Part shown: positions 36,255-48,544 of the stretch, piece by piece
Numbering within the stretch: the first letter of the stretch is position 1
Layout: every line of letters begins with the position of its first letter
NCBI GenBank assembly: GCA_031472005.1
Contig: PZJY01000004.1
Span: 1,028,556 to 1,092,555, forward strand
From: Tetracladium setigerum
Taxonomy: Eukaryota > Ascomycota > Leotiomycetes > Helotiales
DNA: 64,000 bases
Direction: 5' to 3'
The notes under the pieces: model-generated
The model's input: only the letters and a program-made list of their open reading frames with translations
Told to the model about the DNA's origin: nothing
Databases searched by the model: none
Made by a program: the position numbers and the translations under genes

Positions 36255-39200
36255 ATGAGTCCCATAAACTCGGTCGCCACACCTCATTCTCGCAGCACAT
36301 CTACAACAGTCGCAGGAGCTCCATTCTCTCATCCTACAAACATGAACGGCACGGGTGGTATGAATGGGGGGTCAGGGTCTTCGCGCACTTGGATGATCTG
36401 GTAGCTGTGCGGCCAAACGTGGATATCAATTCGCCCATGCGAACGATCTTGAACGATGCCGAGCTTATGGCGAAACAAGCGGATACACACTTGGATTTTA
36501 GGAGGCCGGACATTGCGCTACAGGAGTATATCAAGGCATCTATTGTAGCGATTGAAATCATTCCACGCCATAAGGAATACGTGATGCTGCAGTCAGGCAG
36601 GGGCGAGTTAAATCGAGCGTACGCGGGCCTCACGAAGCGCATAAACGCACAACACTCTAAATTTGCAGAGGTCAAGTTGCTCATCAAGGAGAACAATGCC
36701 AGGAGTGGAGTGAAGCCAGTCGGAAAGACTGCGGCTGCTGTCCCAAAGTCCAATGGAGCGAACGGCCATATAAGAGCACAATCAGTTCAACACACCCCGC
36801 TCAATTCCTTGTCGAATGGCTCTATTTCCCCACGCCAGAAGCCACCAATACAGCCAAAACCCAACGCGCTACATGGAAATGCCATTGTATCGCCAAATCA
36901 GACAGATCTAGCAGCAAGATTCGCCGGTTTGCGAAGTGGGGTGCCCAATGGCGCTGTGCAGGACCCCAGGATCCGAACGCAAAGTATCTCTGTTCCAGGA
37001 CTGTCAAGTTCAACCGTAAAGCCCAGCTACACTTCGTTCAACAGGCCCACCGGACCTCGAGAGATGCCTTCTGTTCCCACAACCCTTCCTGGGCATTCGC
37101 GACCACCTCTAGACGTCCAAATTCCAGCATTTCCACGTGCCCCGGACGCAATATATAGTCCAGCTCAGAACGCTGATACACCTGCTGCTGCTAACCTGCT
37201 CTCGAGTGTGCCCCGGAGTGGGTCTTACATTGGAACATCACGAGCAGCTCCTCCGATCTCAACACATATTCCCACTCCGAAGATTCAGGAAGAACGAACC
37301 GAATACTTTATACCCGCATACAATAACCCTCTCCCTACCAACATACCCAAGAAACAGCCTGCTCCAGTAATCCAGACTCGGCAACAGTCACAGCTGAAGA
37401 TCTTGTGACATACTTGGGTTATGGGAGTCAATCTTTGAAGATCCTTATTGTTGATGTTCGCAGTCGTGATGATTTTGAGGTCGGCCATATATTGGCTCCA
37501 ACCATTATCTGCGTAGAGCCAATCACCATCAGAGCGGGCATTTCTGCGGAGCAACTGGGTGATAGCATGGTCATCAATCCAGACTCCGAACAGGCTCTAT
37601 ATGAGCAGAGACATGATTTTGATCTAATCGTGTTTTACGACCAGTCTTCCAGCACCCTCAGGTCTGCTGGCTCTGGTGGCGATGAAGTCTTGCTGCATTT
37701 CTCGAAGGCAGTGTACGAATACGATTATGAAAAGCGATTGAAGCGTCGCCCCATGCTTCTGTTGGGAGGACTAGACGCCTGGACGGATCTATTAGGACTT
37801 GCTTCTTTGAAAACCACAATTTCGCGCTCCTCATCACCTGCCCGGACACATTAGCATCCAGGAAACATGGCAGACCGTTAGGCCGCTTCCCTCCAGCGAG
37901 ACGCCCACCAGCTGTCCCACTCAAGCGAAGGAAGACGCATTCATCCCGCCCGCTGACGAAAGAAGAGGAAGATGTATGGGATGAAACTTTGAAAGCAGAC
38001 AGTGATCTCTGGAAGACAAATGAGGCTGAAAGAGCTAGTAATGCCGAATTGGTGTATGCAAAGACAACTGAGGACTTCTTCCGTCGATATCCTGAGCTTC
38101 CGGCAATTCAAGAATCCATGATGTCGCCAATGCCAGCCGAGCCGAGGATGGAGAGGCCGATGATGCCACAATTACCACTACCTCCTGCTCGGCCAGCTCC
38201 AGCACTACCTCGACAACGGTCAAGCGGTCTTTCCGAACGTGGGGCTCCTGTCATGGTAGCGGCCCACAGCTCTGAAATAACGGCTCCGTTGGTGTCCCAC
38301 GGCTTGACAGGGCTCACAAATGAGCACGGTGTGACATGTTACATGAATGCTGCTGTGCAAGCCATAAGCGCAACACCATTCCTCCGGGATTTCTTGATAA
38401 ATTTTGACAGAACCAAGCATCCTGTTCCAAAAAAGGGTTCGGAGCTCAGCGACCCACCACAACTTATGGTCAGGAGCTTCAACATTCTAATGAGGCACTT
38501 GTGGAGTGGACAGTACAACTTCTTGACTCCGCATTCCTTCGGCGTAAGTTAAGTGGTTCTTTTGATGTTACATGCTAATCAAGTGTAGAAATACGTCAAC
38601 TCGGTCCATGCAGGTGCATTGACAGATTCGAGAATTCGTGAATGTGCGTATGCTGGTACGCGCCGGCAGCATGATTCTGCCGAGTTCTTCAACTTTCTGA
38701 TCGAGATCATCGACGATGAACTTAACCCGAAACGAAATGTTCCTGCACTGGATGTCGAGAACGCAGCATATGAAAAGGCCATACTCAACAAAAATATAGA
38801 GAAGGCTGCAACCTATGCTTGGAACCAACAAATGGTGAGAGAAGATTCGTTTATTACAAAGAATATGAAGGGAATTCTCATCAACATAACCACGTGCAAC
38901 AACTGTTCAGGCGAAACTCGAACATTTGAGCTCTTCACCTACCTTACGCTCAATATCCCAAATGGCGACAACAGGTCTTGCACCCTGCGGGAACTGTTTG
39001 ACCAAACATACAATCATGGAGAGACGATTGAGAATTACAAGTGTGACAGTAATTGCAAACTGTCTGACCAAACAGCGACTCGAAGGAGCCATTTATGTTA
39101 TGTTCCTGATTACCTTGTAATTCAATTGAACCGGTACAACACTGCACTGCAGAAACTATCAACTACAATCACTTTTAGCGAAAAGGACATAGACATAAGC

Positions 39201-39503
39201 AGGGCCTGCCTCCCAGCAGATCAAATCAGTGCAACCGCTGACCGACGTCTGAGAGGACCTTTCTTGTATGAGGCATATGCTGTTACAATGCATAGGGGTA
39301 GCACTATATCGGCAGGGCACTATTTTACCTTTGCCAGAAGCCCCGACAAGCCAATCACCCAAGGCGGCGATGCTGCTGCTGGCCGTTGGCATTTATTTAA
39401 TGACAAACAGGTGAAAGAAGCAAATTTTAAGAACACCCAGGGAGACTCTCAGTATGGACAAGCGGCGATCATATTTCTGCAGAGGAAAGGCCGGCCAGCC
39501 TAG
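36255..39503 (+). CDS. Rhodanese-domain ubiquitin carboxyl-terminal hydrolase (Doa4-like USP), frame broken three times
   Basis: Exons 36255-38543 and 38589-39503; about 1068 residues after three single-base additions (near G6 36366-36371, near 37379-37390, near C3 37841-37843). Order: short Gly/Ser N-terminus from ATG 36255 (MSPINSVATPHS); a helical MIT-like region (DFRRPDIALQEYIKASI); a disordered Pro/Ser stretch; a rhodanese domain with ILIVDVRSRDDFEVGHI; then the USP core. The Cys box reads NEHGVTCYMN, with one residue more than usual between Asn and Gly. The His box reads GSTISAGHYFTFAR, followed by WHLFNDKQV. Zinc-binding Cys pairs are at CNNC and CDSNC. Yeast Doa4 recycles ubiquitin at endosomes with ESCRT; the divergent neighbour VPS27 acts in the same pathway, though linkage may be chance. 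Confidence 0.9.
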
Positions 39504-40239
39504 TGTACTCGGGTTGGGTTCCTGGAGTATTTATGATGAGGTAAACTGGCTATGATGTCTATGGCATATTGGACGTTGAAGACGTTGGGAATATCAATGG
39601 CGTTTGGGTTGAAAGGGGCGTAGATGGGAATGGGAACTTTGATGCATTTGAGCACGCTTTGTAGCGACATTGGAATTTAACTTGTTTTTGTTCATATGAC
39701 TGCAACTCTTCTGTCTCAAAGTTAATTGTTTCAGGACGGCATACTCCGAATTCTCTTTTCTTTTCTTGGCGCATGAGTTTTACCGCTGCTTGCTTGCTTT
39801 CTATCTATCGAACTAGATATTTTCCCAGTGGGAATATTCAATTTTATGTGATTCATGTTCTAGCCGCCACCACCACATTACTTTACACGCGCAGCTCCAA
39901 GTTGGTCATCTCATTATGCTCATTTTTGAATTTAACCCTGTCTTTGTTTGCAGCATAACAATCCGTATTTTGGTTTCTATCTTTTTTCACTTGCCTTCGA
40001 ATAGGCAAGGACGTACAGGATTCAAATCTCTCTTTCTCAAAGACATCCACTCATTTCTTAAATCATCAATCATTTCACGACCCAACCTCCCCTCATTCAA
40101 CCCCATTTCACTCCACCCCTCCCAAAACCAATCGATCAAACTCAAGAAAACCCTTCCACATCCACTCCTCACATCTTCCCCCCCATCCTGCCCATCACAA
40201 TATTCCCCATCCAAAAGTCCAGGAAAAATCTTAATAAAC
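39504..40239. other. Convergent 3' intergenic region
   Basis: The region lies between the USP and RNase genes. The plus-strand frame into 40491 is antisense to the RNase gene. No gene was found. Confidence 0.6.
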
Positions 40240-40899
40240 TTATGTGCTAGTACCCGAGCATCCAACAAAGTTGTTTCCACTCGCTCCGGTGTGGGTGATA
40301 GCACCACCATAACCATTCGAAGTCGAAATAACGCAACGATCTGCTCCCGGGGACCCTACAATACACAAATCCAAGACGTCAGTAAATTATATCCCAAGAT
40401 TACATATAACTACACTCCCATACCCACCCAATTCCCAAACAAGAAAAAGAAAGAAGAAAAAAAAGGAAACCAAAACGTACCACCAGAATAAGCCCCACCC
40501 TTCTTAAGCGGGAACTCCTGATAAGGTCCCGACACGGCAAATCTGAAACCCTCACGGTTGTTGAAGGTGTGTGGGTAGGTTGATCCGCCGGCAGTGCCAC
40601 CTTGGGTGTAGTAGCTGTAGGCGGCGTTCTTGCAGGCGCGCACTTCGGCGAGAGTGTAGGAGACCGAACCGCATGTCGTAGCGGATTGGCGGACTTCGAG
40701 TTCGGGCGTTGGGAGGGGGGTGGAGAGGGAGGGGGTGAGGAGGAGTAGGAGAGGGAGGAGGGACTGTGGAGGGGGATTAGTTGTGGGGTGGTTTGGAGGG
40801 GAGGAAGGAAGGGAAAAGTGGTTATGGAGATGGGATGGGATAAGGTGGATGAGGTGGATGGGAGGGAGGTGGGAGACGTACTTGGATGGAGAACAACAT
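40240..40899 (-). CDS. Secreted guanyl-specific ribonuclease, RNase T1/F1 family
   Basis: Exons in coding order are 40882-40899 (18 bp, six codons), 40481-40763 and 40240-40355; 138 residues. A hydrophobic Leu-rich signal peptide ([18 protein letters not shown]) is split by the first intron. The mature enzyme shows the full RNase T1 active site: Tyr and His in STYPHTFNN, Glu in GPYQEFPL, Arg in GADRC and His in [10 protein letters not shown]. Conserved Cys residues near the two ends should form the long-range disulphide. The enzyme cleaves RNA 3' of guanosine outside the cell, probably for nutrition. No frame break was found. Its tiny first exon makes it easy to miss. Confidence 0.93.
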
Positions 40900-42253
40900 G
40901 TTGACGTCTGACTACGGAATAGTGAGAGAGAGAGGAGGTGTTAAGCGAGGAAGTTAGAGCGAGGACTATTTGACGAGATGGGCGATGGGATGAGATATCA
41001 AAAAAATATAAAAATAAGTGGCGATTTAAGAAGTTTATATCTTCTGTCCATCCTCTCGATCAATCTATATCCCTCCTTCCACTTCGTGCATACACAGTCA
41101 ACCACTATCTACCATCTATCTCAGTTCCAATCTAACAAAACAAGCACCCTTACAATCAGTCAACCTCAACCTCTCATCTCCCCACACACCCCTCCTCCTC
41201 CTCCTCGGAGCCCTTCAAACAAGACATCTCATCCGATCTCCTACCTAAGGTAGGCAATCATCACCAACAACAGCACAGCAACGCATACAGTTGACCAAAC
41301 ACCTCACTCCCAAAAGTCCCGGATATGTAGATCTGCAACTCAATTCAAAGAAGAAGGTACCTGAACACCGCCAACCAACCATCTCAGCACCACCATCCAA
41401 ACACCATCAAACAAGATCAACACCATCTCATAAACTTAATCTGTCATCGCCGGTTTCCGCCTCTCATTTTCCATCTCTCCCTTCTCATTTTGAGTTCTAA
41501 TCCCTTCCCATGTCGATCACACCTCCTCACAACCAGTAAGATTAATGAAATAACACACACACACGCATACATACATGAATGATTCAGCTAAATAGAGAGC
41601 TAAACATAGTACATACCTTCCCTCCTTCCTTCTAGAACATCTACATCCCGAGAGCCCAGCTGCAAGTCCATCTGCAAGCCCCCTTCACATCGGAGACAAA
41701 CTACAGATCCGTGCGAAATACATTAAGGTTGAAGAGCGAAAAGCCATGGAATTGCCATGTGGATGATACGGTTGGAGATGATAAGATTCATGTGGGAGCT
41801 TAGCTTTGAACTGCCGGTGTCGATCTGCGGGAGAGGGAGAGGGGAGCGGGTGATGGGGCTTGTTTGGGAAGGTGGGCTTTAAGCGAGGAGGAGGGATGAT
41901 TGAGATCGCTTTATCTTTGAACGTGGTGAGATGGTTTGGGTTTGGGATGCTCGGGAGGGATGGGAGATATGAATGCGGTTTCATGAGTGTGACTAATGGA
42001 AATTGATGTTTTGTCTTTGAAGGAGTTGTGGTGGTGAGAGAGGGAGAGATGTGAGATGGGGATACTAGTGGGATGGGTACGTCACTCTCGCTTTCTCACC
42101 ATCTACCTCAACTCTGGCTTCACCCGTTCTCATCGCTCATTCCACAAAGTTATTCTTGTCAGGGATAATTCTCATCTTTTAAATTCCAATCTCTTCCAGG
42201 GACCAACACCCAAACACTATCAATTAATATCAACAAACCTCATCTCGCCAAAA
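40900..42253. other. Divergent intergenic region, 1.35 kb
   Basis: The promoters of the RNase gene (left) and the DUF3632 gene (right) lie here. The sequence is rich in CA/TC-type simple stretches, with ACACACAC near 41550. No gene was recognised. Confidence 0.55.
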
Positions 42254-43082
42254 ATGTCACAACAATTCACTAAATATCTCTCCCCCACCACGCCCAACAT
42301 CAAACAAGCAATCGAATCATTCACCACAACCACCCCCCTCTCCAATCCCTCACAACTCGAAGAAGCACTCAGTACAAAATGGCGGTCCCTTTTAAAACTC
42401 GCCGCACAAACGCAGCCTGATCAGCAAGAGCATATCACGATATTCATCCGTGAGCTGAGAAATGTCCCATCTCCTGCGGACAAGGTGGAGATCTGGGGAG
42501 AGGTGTTTAAGTGGGAGAATTTGCCGCTTTGGGGACCAACAGTTAGGGAGGTGTGGGATGTTACTGGTTTGTTATTTCCTCTAAAAGAGATGTCTTCTTG
42601 TTTTCCACTTTAAAAAAACATGTACTATACTTGTCGTTGGAATGAATACTAACTCCGAAACCCCTTCTCGATTGATAGAACCAACAGACCCAGCAAAGCG
42701 AACCAAAGAAAATTCACAAGAATGGAGGAACCAAAATGCCCTCCTAGCACACCTTACATCGATTTCAAGCACAAGACACGACTCGTTAGATTTCGCGCTC
42801 TACGGAATCTGGGCGATGAGAACGGCGTTTGAGGAGTCGGCTGCTGGGGTGGTTAAGAAGGGAGGATTGGAAGTCGAGACGGCAAAGGTCTGGATGAAAT
42901 ATGCGGGTGATGTTTTGAAAAGGAGAAGTGAGAGTGATGGTGGGAAGGGTGAGGTTTGGGAAGGGGCCATTGCGAGAGAGGGCTTTAGAGCGAGGGAGGA
43001 GGAGGGAAAGAGTTGGAGGGGTTTGAATGGAGAGAGGTGGGGCTATTGGGTGGAGGCGTTGGGAAAGATAGAGGGGAGTTGA
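42254..43082 (+). CDS. DUF3632-family protein, unknown function
   Basis: Exons 42254-42566 and 42679-43082 (donor GTTTGT, acceptor ATAG) encode 238 residues. The ATG at 42254 is the first followed by typical coding sequence; 198 bases of open frame upstream look like leader. The protein is soluble and helical. WRNQNALLAHLTS and LDFALYGIWAMRTAFE resemble the conserved core of the fungal DUF3632 family. The C-terminal third is Lys/Glu/Arg-rich. No catalytic motif or membrane segment is visible and no function is known. Confidence 0.75.
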
Positions 43083-44322
43083 GAGATGGGATGGCATTTG
43101 TAAAAGTAGGGGATTAGAATGATAGTAAAAATGATATACTTTTAGGAAGGTTTGGTGTTGTGGTAATTAATCGGGTTTAGAGGGGTTTTGGGAGCGGAAG
43201 AACGGGTAGGTCACCTAGCCGAGGCGGGTCAAAGCGGTGGGTTCGGTTTGGAACATCCCTCCCGAGTCCCCGACCACCTCCTTCAACTCTCTTTTGTGTT
43301 TCCTCCTTATGGAACCTTTTATCAACGACATCCCATCACCAAAAACTGTATGTCAGGACTTTTACTCTTTCTATCTTGCTCGCGGAGATGCGATGCCAGA
43401 CAAATATCAATGTGTCCACAATGGCTATCACCAGATCATATTTCGAGGAGTTCGAGACCGCGATCAGAACCCATCTGTACTCCACTTCAGGGGTTGGCCT
43501 CGGAAATTCACACCACTCTCGTCGTCCCATCCCATGATCTACGGAGCACGACATCAACAATCACCAGCCTCACAACCTCACAGCAATGTCTACGAGAACG
43601 TCAAGTGGCTATTTCGCTGTCATCTTGATCGCCAATGTCATATTGATAAAGGACAAATCATTTTGTTCCCCGTCAATCATTCAATCAATCAATCAAATCA
43701 ATTCCCCAAACTCTTTTCTTTCCCTTCCCGCTCCTGCGCTCCCTTCCTTTTTTCTTGGTCTCCCGCGCCGCCCGCCACTCTTCTCACCGCATAGTGTTCG
43801 GCATATGGCAAAGCAGTCCGCGCCATCTCATTCGCCATGTTTCTCAGCCGGTCTTTATATCTAAATGCAGTCTGGTGTCGCCATATCGCCATGCATCTCA
43901 AGTGGGATCAATAATTGGCTGTTTTCTCTCCCTCAAGTATCCTCAACCTTCCGGGCCCGGAGTTGTGAGGGGGGTGCCAGAAAATGATATTGCATGCACA
44001 GCAGTGTTACATACATCTGTAGCGGAACGCTATCCTACGAGCGACCGCCACTGACTGGTGGAGCATGCTTGAAAAGGATCAGAAAGTCATCCCAAATATG
44101 CATCCACACTTCCTTGTCTGCAGAATTGTACGCCGTACATAGCCTGAAGTATGCAGATCCACCTCTTATCGCTGGGGTTGAGGTTACATCCCCACCCTCC
44201 CAAAATACTTGATAAGCGAGGGGACACCCCGAAATGTTTACCTTTGGTGTTAACTCTCTACGACCTTGAGAAGTTCTTACGGAGAGAGAAAGAGAGAGAT
44301 TCGTCACATCGGATTGTTTGAG
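43083..44322. other. Intergenic region with an unassigned open frame
   Basis: A 185-codon frame at 43237-43794 (+) has no recognised domain and a Ser/Pro-rich end; it was not accepted. A short (ATCA)n stretch lies at about 43676-43702. The right end is the MATE transporter leader. Confidence 0.5.
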
Positions 44323-46020
44323 ATGGTTCGTGAAGGAGATGAAGAGGCTTCCAAGCCCTTGTTGGAAGGAAAGGAAGCTGCCACCAGACCAGTAACCCGC
44401 AGTTCAAGTTACGGAGCATTGGACAGCGGTGTACAGAGCCCATCGTCTCTCGAATCTCAATCTCAATCCTACGATACCGGCGTCAGCACGCCAGAGAGTG
44501 AGAATTCCCCTTTACTGGGTGAAGAATCATTTTCCAAAGTCGACCACGATGATTCTTCGCAATCTACCAGCTTCTGGAAACATGAGGCGAAGACTATTGT
44601 GAAGTATTCTACACCTATGTGTGTCACGCTTCTGCTTCAATACAGTCTCACGATTTCGAGTATTTTCGTGGTGGGACATATTGGCAAGGAGGAATTGGGT
44701 GCGGTATCTTTGGCGAATATGACGGCCATTATCACCGGATACGCCGTATATCAAGGATTCGCAACTTGTCTCGACACACTATGTCCGCAAGCCTATGGAT
44801 CTGGGAAATTGAAGTTGGTCGGACTACACACTCAAAGGCTGACTTTGTTGCTTCTGCTCACTACAATTCCCATCGCTCTCATCTGGTTACAAGCAGAAGC
44901 CATTTTCGGCCTTATTCTCCCAAAGGAGGATCATGCTGTGGCTCTTCTTGCTGGAAATTACCTCCGTATCATTTTGATCGGTGCACCAGGTTATGCGTGC
45001 TTTGAGGCTGGCAAACGTTATGTTCAAGCACAAGGCTTATTCCATACCTCTCTCCATGTCCTCCTCCTCTGCGCTCCACTAAATGCATTCATGAGTTGGT
45101 TTTTCGTCTGGGTATGTCTTCCTCATCTCCTCATCTTGCTATTTTCCCTATCTCTCCGTCTCCCCGTCTACCTTTCACACTCGACTAACAACAAGATCAC
45201 AGAAACTCAACTGGGGCTTCAACGGCGCCCCAATCTCCGTAGCAATCACCCAAAACCTCCTCCCCTCCTCCTCCTAATCAACACCAAAATCAGTACCCGC
45301 AACCTCCCCTCCTGCTGGCACCCCGTCTTCACGCGCTCCCTCCTCCAAAACTGGAAACCCATGCTCCACCTCGCCATCCCCGGCATGCTCAACATAGAAT
45401 CCGAATTCATCGCCTGGGAAATCCTCACGCTCGTATCATCCTACCTCGGTTCCACGGCTCTCGCAACCCAATCCGCACTTTACAGCATCGTATGCGTCGT
45501 CTATCAAGTCTCCTTCTCCGCCAGTATCGGCAGTTCAACTCGTCTCGCGATGCTCGTAGGTGCAGGCAGAGTGCGTCGAGCTATTGTCGCCGAGAGAGTT
45601 GCGTTGGGGTTGTCCGTTGCGATGGGTTCGATCAACGTCGCAGCGATTCTCATCTTCCGTGATAAACTGCCCTATCTATTCACATCCGATCCTGACGTAC
45701 AATCCACCATGCGCGCACTCCTCCCGCTCTGCGCGGCATTACAAATTTTCGACGCGCTGAATACGACGTGTAATGGGATTTTGCGGGCGGCGGGAAGGCC
45801 CGCCATTGGGAGTTATGTGCAGTTGGTGTTTTATTATGGGGTTAGTTTGCCGTTGGGGATTGGGTTGGCGTTTGGGGCTGGGTGGGGGTTGAGGGGGATT
45901 TGGACGGGGATGTGTGTGGGCATGGTGCTTATTGGGGTTGTAAGTGCGGCGATTGTGGTGAGGATTGATTGGGTTAAGGCGGTCGGTGATGCGGAGGTTA
46001 GGAATGGGATGGAGGATTGA
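44323..46020 (+). CDS. MATE-family multidrug/organic cation exporter, frame broken once
   Basis: Exons 44323-45111 and 45203-46020; 535 residues after one added base. A Ser-rich cytoplasmic N-terminus of about 85 residues precedes about twelve hydrophobic segments. The MATE repeat signatures are VGHIGKEELGAVSLANM in the first half and STALATQSALYSI in the second; GILRAAGRPAIGSY is also typical. MATE proteins export drugs and organic cations by proton or sodium antiport; the substrate here is unknown. The intron (GTATGT...CACAG) is in-frame-open and would read through as a poor translation; splicing gives KLNWGFNGAPIS, a typical MATE loop. After that the frame must shift once, best by one C in C4 45262-45265. 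Confidence 0.93.
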   Translation: MVREGDEEASKPLLEGKEAATRPVTRSSSYGALDSGVQSPSSLESQSQSYDTGVSTPESENSPLLGEESFSKVDHDDSSQSTSFWKHEAKTIVKYSTPMCVTLLLQYSLTISSIFVVGHIGKEELGAVSLANMTAIITGYAVYQGFATCLDTLCPQAYGSGKLKLVGLHTQRLTLLLLLTTIPIALIWLQAEAIFGLILPKEDHAVALLAGNYLRIILIGAPGYACFEAGKRYVQAQGLFHTSLHVLLLCAPLNAFMSWFFVWVCLPHLLILLFSLSLRLPVYLSHSTNNKITETQLGLQRRPNLRSNHPKPPPLLLLINTKISTRNLPSCWHPVFTRSLLQNWKPMLHLAIPGMLNIESEFIAWEILTLVSSYLGSTALATQSALYSIVCVVYQVSFSASIGSSTRLAMLVGAGRVRRAIVAERVALGLSVAMGSINVAAILIFRDKLPYLFTSDPDVQSTMRALLPLCAALQIFDALNTTCNGILRAAGRPAIGSYVQLVFYYGVSLPLGIGLAFGAGWGLRGIWTGMCVGMVLIGVVSAAIVVRIDWVKAVGDAEVRNGMED

Positions 46021-46806
46021 TGATGGATCATGAATTAAGGCTTGATCTGGGAAACAGAAAGAGGGTAAAGAGAGAAGGAAAGAAAAAAAAAAGAATGAAA
46101 AGGAACGAAATGGGGATTGCATTGAGAAGAAGAAAAGGATTCTCTGCATTCACGTATTTATTTATTTTGGGGGTTTCACGCCTTGATGTTTTTTAACGAG
46201 TTTTACGAGCGAGCGAGCGAATCGTGCATTTATGAGCTTTAGCTACAGTATCTGTTCTGTTTTTGCAATTCTTGTTTTGACTTATGGGTGGATGAGCGAG
46301 CGGGAAAAGCATTAGTGATGACGAGATGGATGAGCAGTTACGCCACTCTATAACGACGGGAGCGAGGAATTGTCTACTTAGATATGATATGATAGACAAA
46401 TGAGCACAAAAAAAGATTTTTATCTATAACAATTCAAGATTATTTTTGTCTGGGAGAAGAATGCCATCATGCGATTCCATAATATGCACGTCGATGTAAA
46501 AATTGCATGACCCTTCATTGCAAGTTGCAAGGTTGAATGGAAAGCCCAGGTCGAGTGTTCCGAGTATCAACAGCCGTACATTAATAGGAAGCTTCCTCGC
46601 ATTTCATCCAATCGGATGCAGTTCGGGAACAAAATAGTGTCGTAGTATGTACAGCATGTGCCTCAAATGCTTTGGAACGAGTCGGTCAAAAGCCGAACTG
46701 ATATTGAACAACGATATACAACTTCACTGCTTTAAAGTTCCTGCCGATACCTCAGACAACTTTATACAAACTCCGTGCTTCAAATTCCCTGCCGATACCT
46801 CAAGTC
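46021..46806. other. Convergent 3' intergenic region with a 48-bp duplication
   Basis: The region lies between the MATE and P450 3' ends. A direct repeat with 48-bp period lies at 46728-46802. No gene was accepted. Confidence 0.55.
46728..46802. repeat. Imperfect direct repeat, period 48 bp
   Basis: Copies at 46728-46754 and 46776-46802 share TGCCGATACCTCA and flanks with few mismatches. Read in one plus-strand frame they give CFKVPADTS and CFKFPADTS. The second copy ends five bases from the P450 stop codon. Confidence 0.65.
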
Positions 46807-48544
46807 TCAGAAATTGGCTTCTGGGACTAACACTCTTTCTCTAAGACAGACCTTCAGCGGATGCTTCTCTACCAAAACATATGATTTCTGATTCGCCCAG
46901 TCATACTCCCTCCCTTCAGTCGGTAAACTCATGTCGAAACTCCACAGCAGCCGAGCTAATATAAGTCGCAACTCCGCATAAGCCAAATTCTTCCCGATAC
47001 AGTTTCGCGGACCGAACGAGAAAGCCTGTAGGGCGTTCTTTTTGTCTGATGCGAAGCGTGAGGCTCTGTCTGTCTGGAGCCAACGTTCGGGAATGAATTC
47101 GTTTGGGCGAGAGAAGTTCGTTGCAGATCTGTAGGCGCTCCATTGACTAAATGCTACGTGTGTCTAAATTGGAAGCTGAGTTAGAAGAGATGTCAATCTA
47201 GGGTAAAAAGATGAACTTACACCCTCTGGAAGCCATTCACCGCAGACAACAGCTCCACCAGCTGGTGTGACTCTAGGCAGTCCGGATGGAACTGGCGGTG
47301 CCATTCTCAATCCCTCTTCGATCACCGCGGTGAGATATGGCAACTTTCCTACTCTTAAGAGACAGATATCCGACTCTTGCTCAAAGCTGCTTCTGATTTC
47401 TCGTACCAGGGTAGCTAGACATATGGGATTCTTGAGTAGATATCCCGTCGTCCCAGCTAACGCCGATGCCGTCGTCTCACTCCCCGCAATGATGAGAATA
47501 TTGAAAGTCGTCTCAATCTCCTGCAACGACATTCTTTCCTCGTTCTTGGGATCAAGAACATAGGACATGAAATCCGGCGATTTCTTTTCTCGCTTCAGTC
47601 GACGGTGGATTTTCTCCTTGCTCAACTGAAAGTGCCCTTGGCGATTGGTGACTGGCGATGGCAAGCACCACCGTAAAATTCGTTCGAGAAAGGGGTAAAA
47701 GCGAACTGAAGTCACCAGACTCGCGGCTTTGAAATGAGAGAACACTAGAGCGGACCATGGATGGTGCCAACAATTTGTCAGACAGCCGAAAGTCTCGCCA
47801 AATCCCAACTCGCCAACGATATCGAATGTCGTCCAGCTGAACCACTCAACCATATCCACTACAGCAAAACCCCAGCCTGCCTTTACTTGATCATTCAATC
47901 TTTGTATCAAAGTTGTGATGAATTCCTGAATGATAGGCTCTTGCTCTCTTAACGCCTTTTCTGAAAAAGCATGTGAGATCAAGCGACGGATTCGATGATG
48001 GTCGGCATCATTAGCACTCAGGATTGAATTTGCCGAGTTCGCACTCCGCGACATCCAGAGCGGGTTCTTCCCAAAGTTGTGACCTGGCTTGTGAGCTCCG
48101 TAAATATCTTGCCATGCTTGAGCATTAATGCATGATATCTCGTTGGGTCCAATCCGAACCATTTCTCCATATTTATTGTGAAATGTTTGGACCTTTTGTA
48201 CTAGGCTGCCGGTTTGCATCGCTCGCATGTATGGCCATCTTGTCAAGATCCATAGTGTTGGACCGGGGAATTTGGAGAGGGGGTGGTACCGAAGGAGGTA
48301 GATGATGCGTGCTACAACATACTGGTGGAAGTTAGTGAATGGAATATTGTGGACGCATGGAGGCACTTACGGCCGCTAACACTAAGCTCAAGCCAGCAAA
48401 TATTTGAAGTTGACTCAGCGGTCTCCTTCTTTGAAAAGATACCGATGGGACATGTTCCATGTCAAGCGAGTGCTGAATTGAAGAGAGATTCATCGCCATG
48501 ATGCGTCGATAATTCCGAAAGATTGGGTGTTGCATCAACTTCAT
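46807..48544 (-). CDS. Cytochrome P450 monooxygenase (microsomal, CYP65-like)
   Basis: Exons in coding order are 48371-48544 (or from ATG 48499), 47221-48321 and 46807-47163; 543 residues from the upstream ATG. The N-terminal membrane anchor (LQIFAGLSLVLAAYVVARIIYLL) spans the first intron. Then come FPGPTLW, the I-helix AGSETTAS, the K-helix EEGLR (ExxR), PERW, and the heme loop FSFGPRNCIG with its Cys ligand at about residue 480. The wording resembles the isotrichodermin C-15 hydroxylase type often found in fungal secondary metabolism. No synthase gene is in this window, so the substrate is open. All motifs are intact. Both introns start GTAAGT. Confidence 0.94.

Noticed and set aside
35972..36370. 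N-terminal extension of the USP frame from 35972
   Set aside because: Its translation is not USP-like. The conserved N-terminus starts at ATG 36255 in another frame and joins through one extra G at 36366-36371.
40900..42253. Minus-strand frame 41685-41984 as a gene
   Set aside because: Pro/His/Ser-rich translation of a purine-rich promoter stretch, with no domain.
43237..43794. 185-codon plus-strand open frame
   Set aside because: No domain, no clear start context, low-complexity Ser/Pro end; insufficient support.
45112..45202. Continuous MATE open frame through 45112-45202
   Set aside because: The stretch has a GTATGT donor and CACAG acceptor; its translation breaks the family pattern, whereas splicing gives a normal MATE loop.
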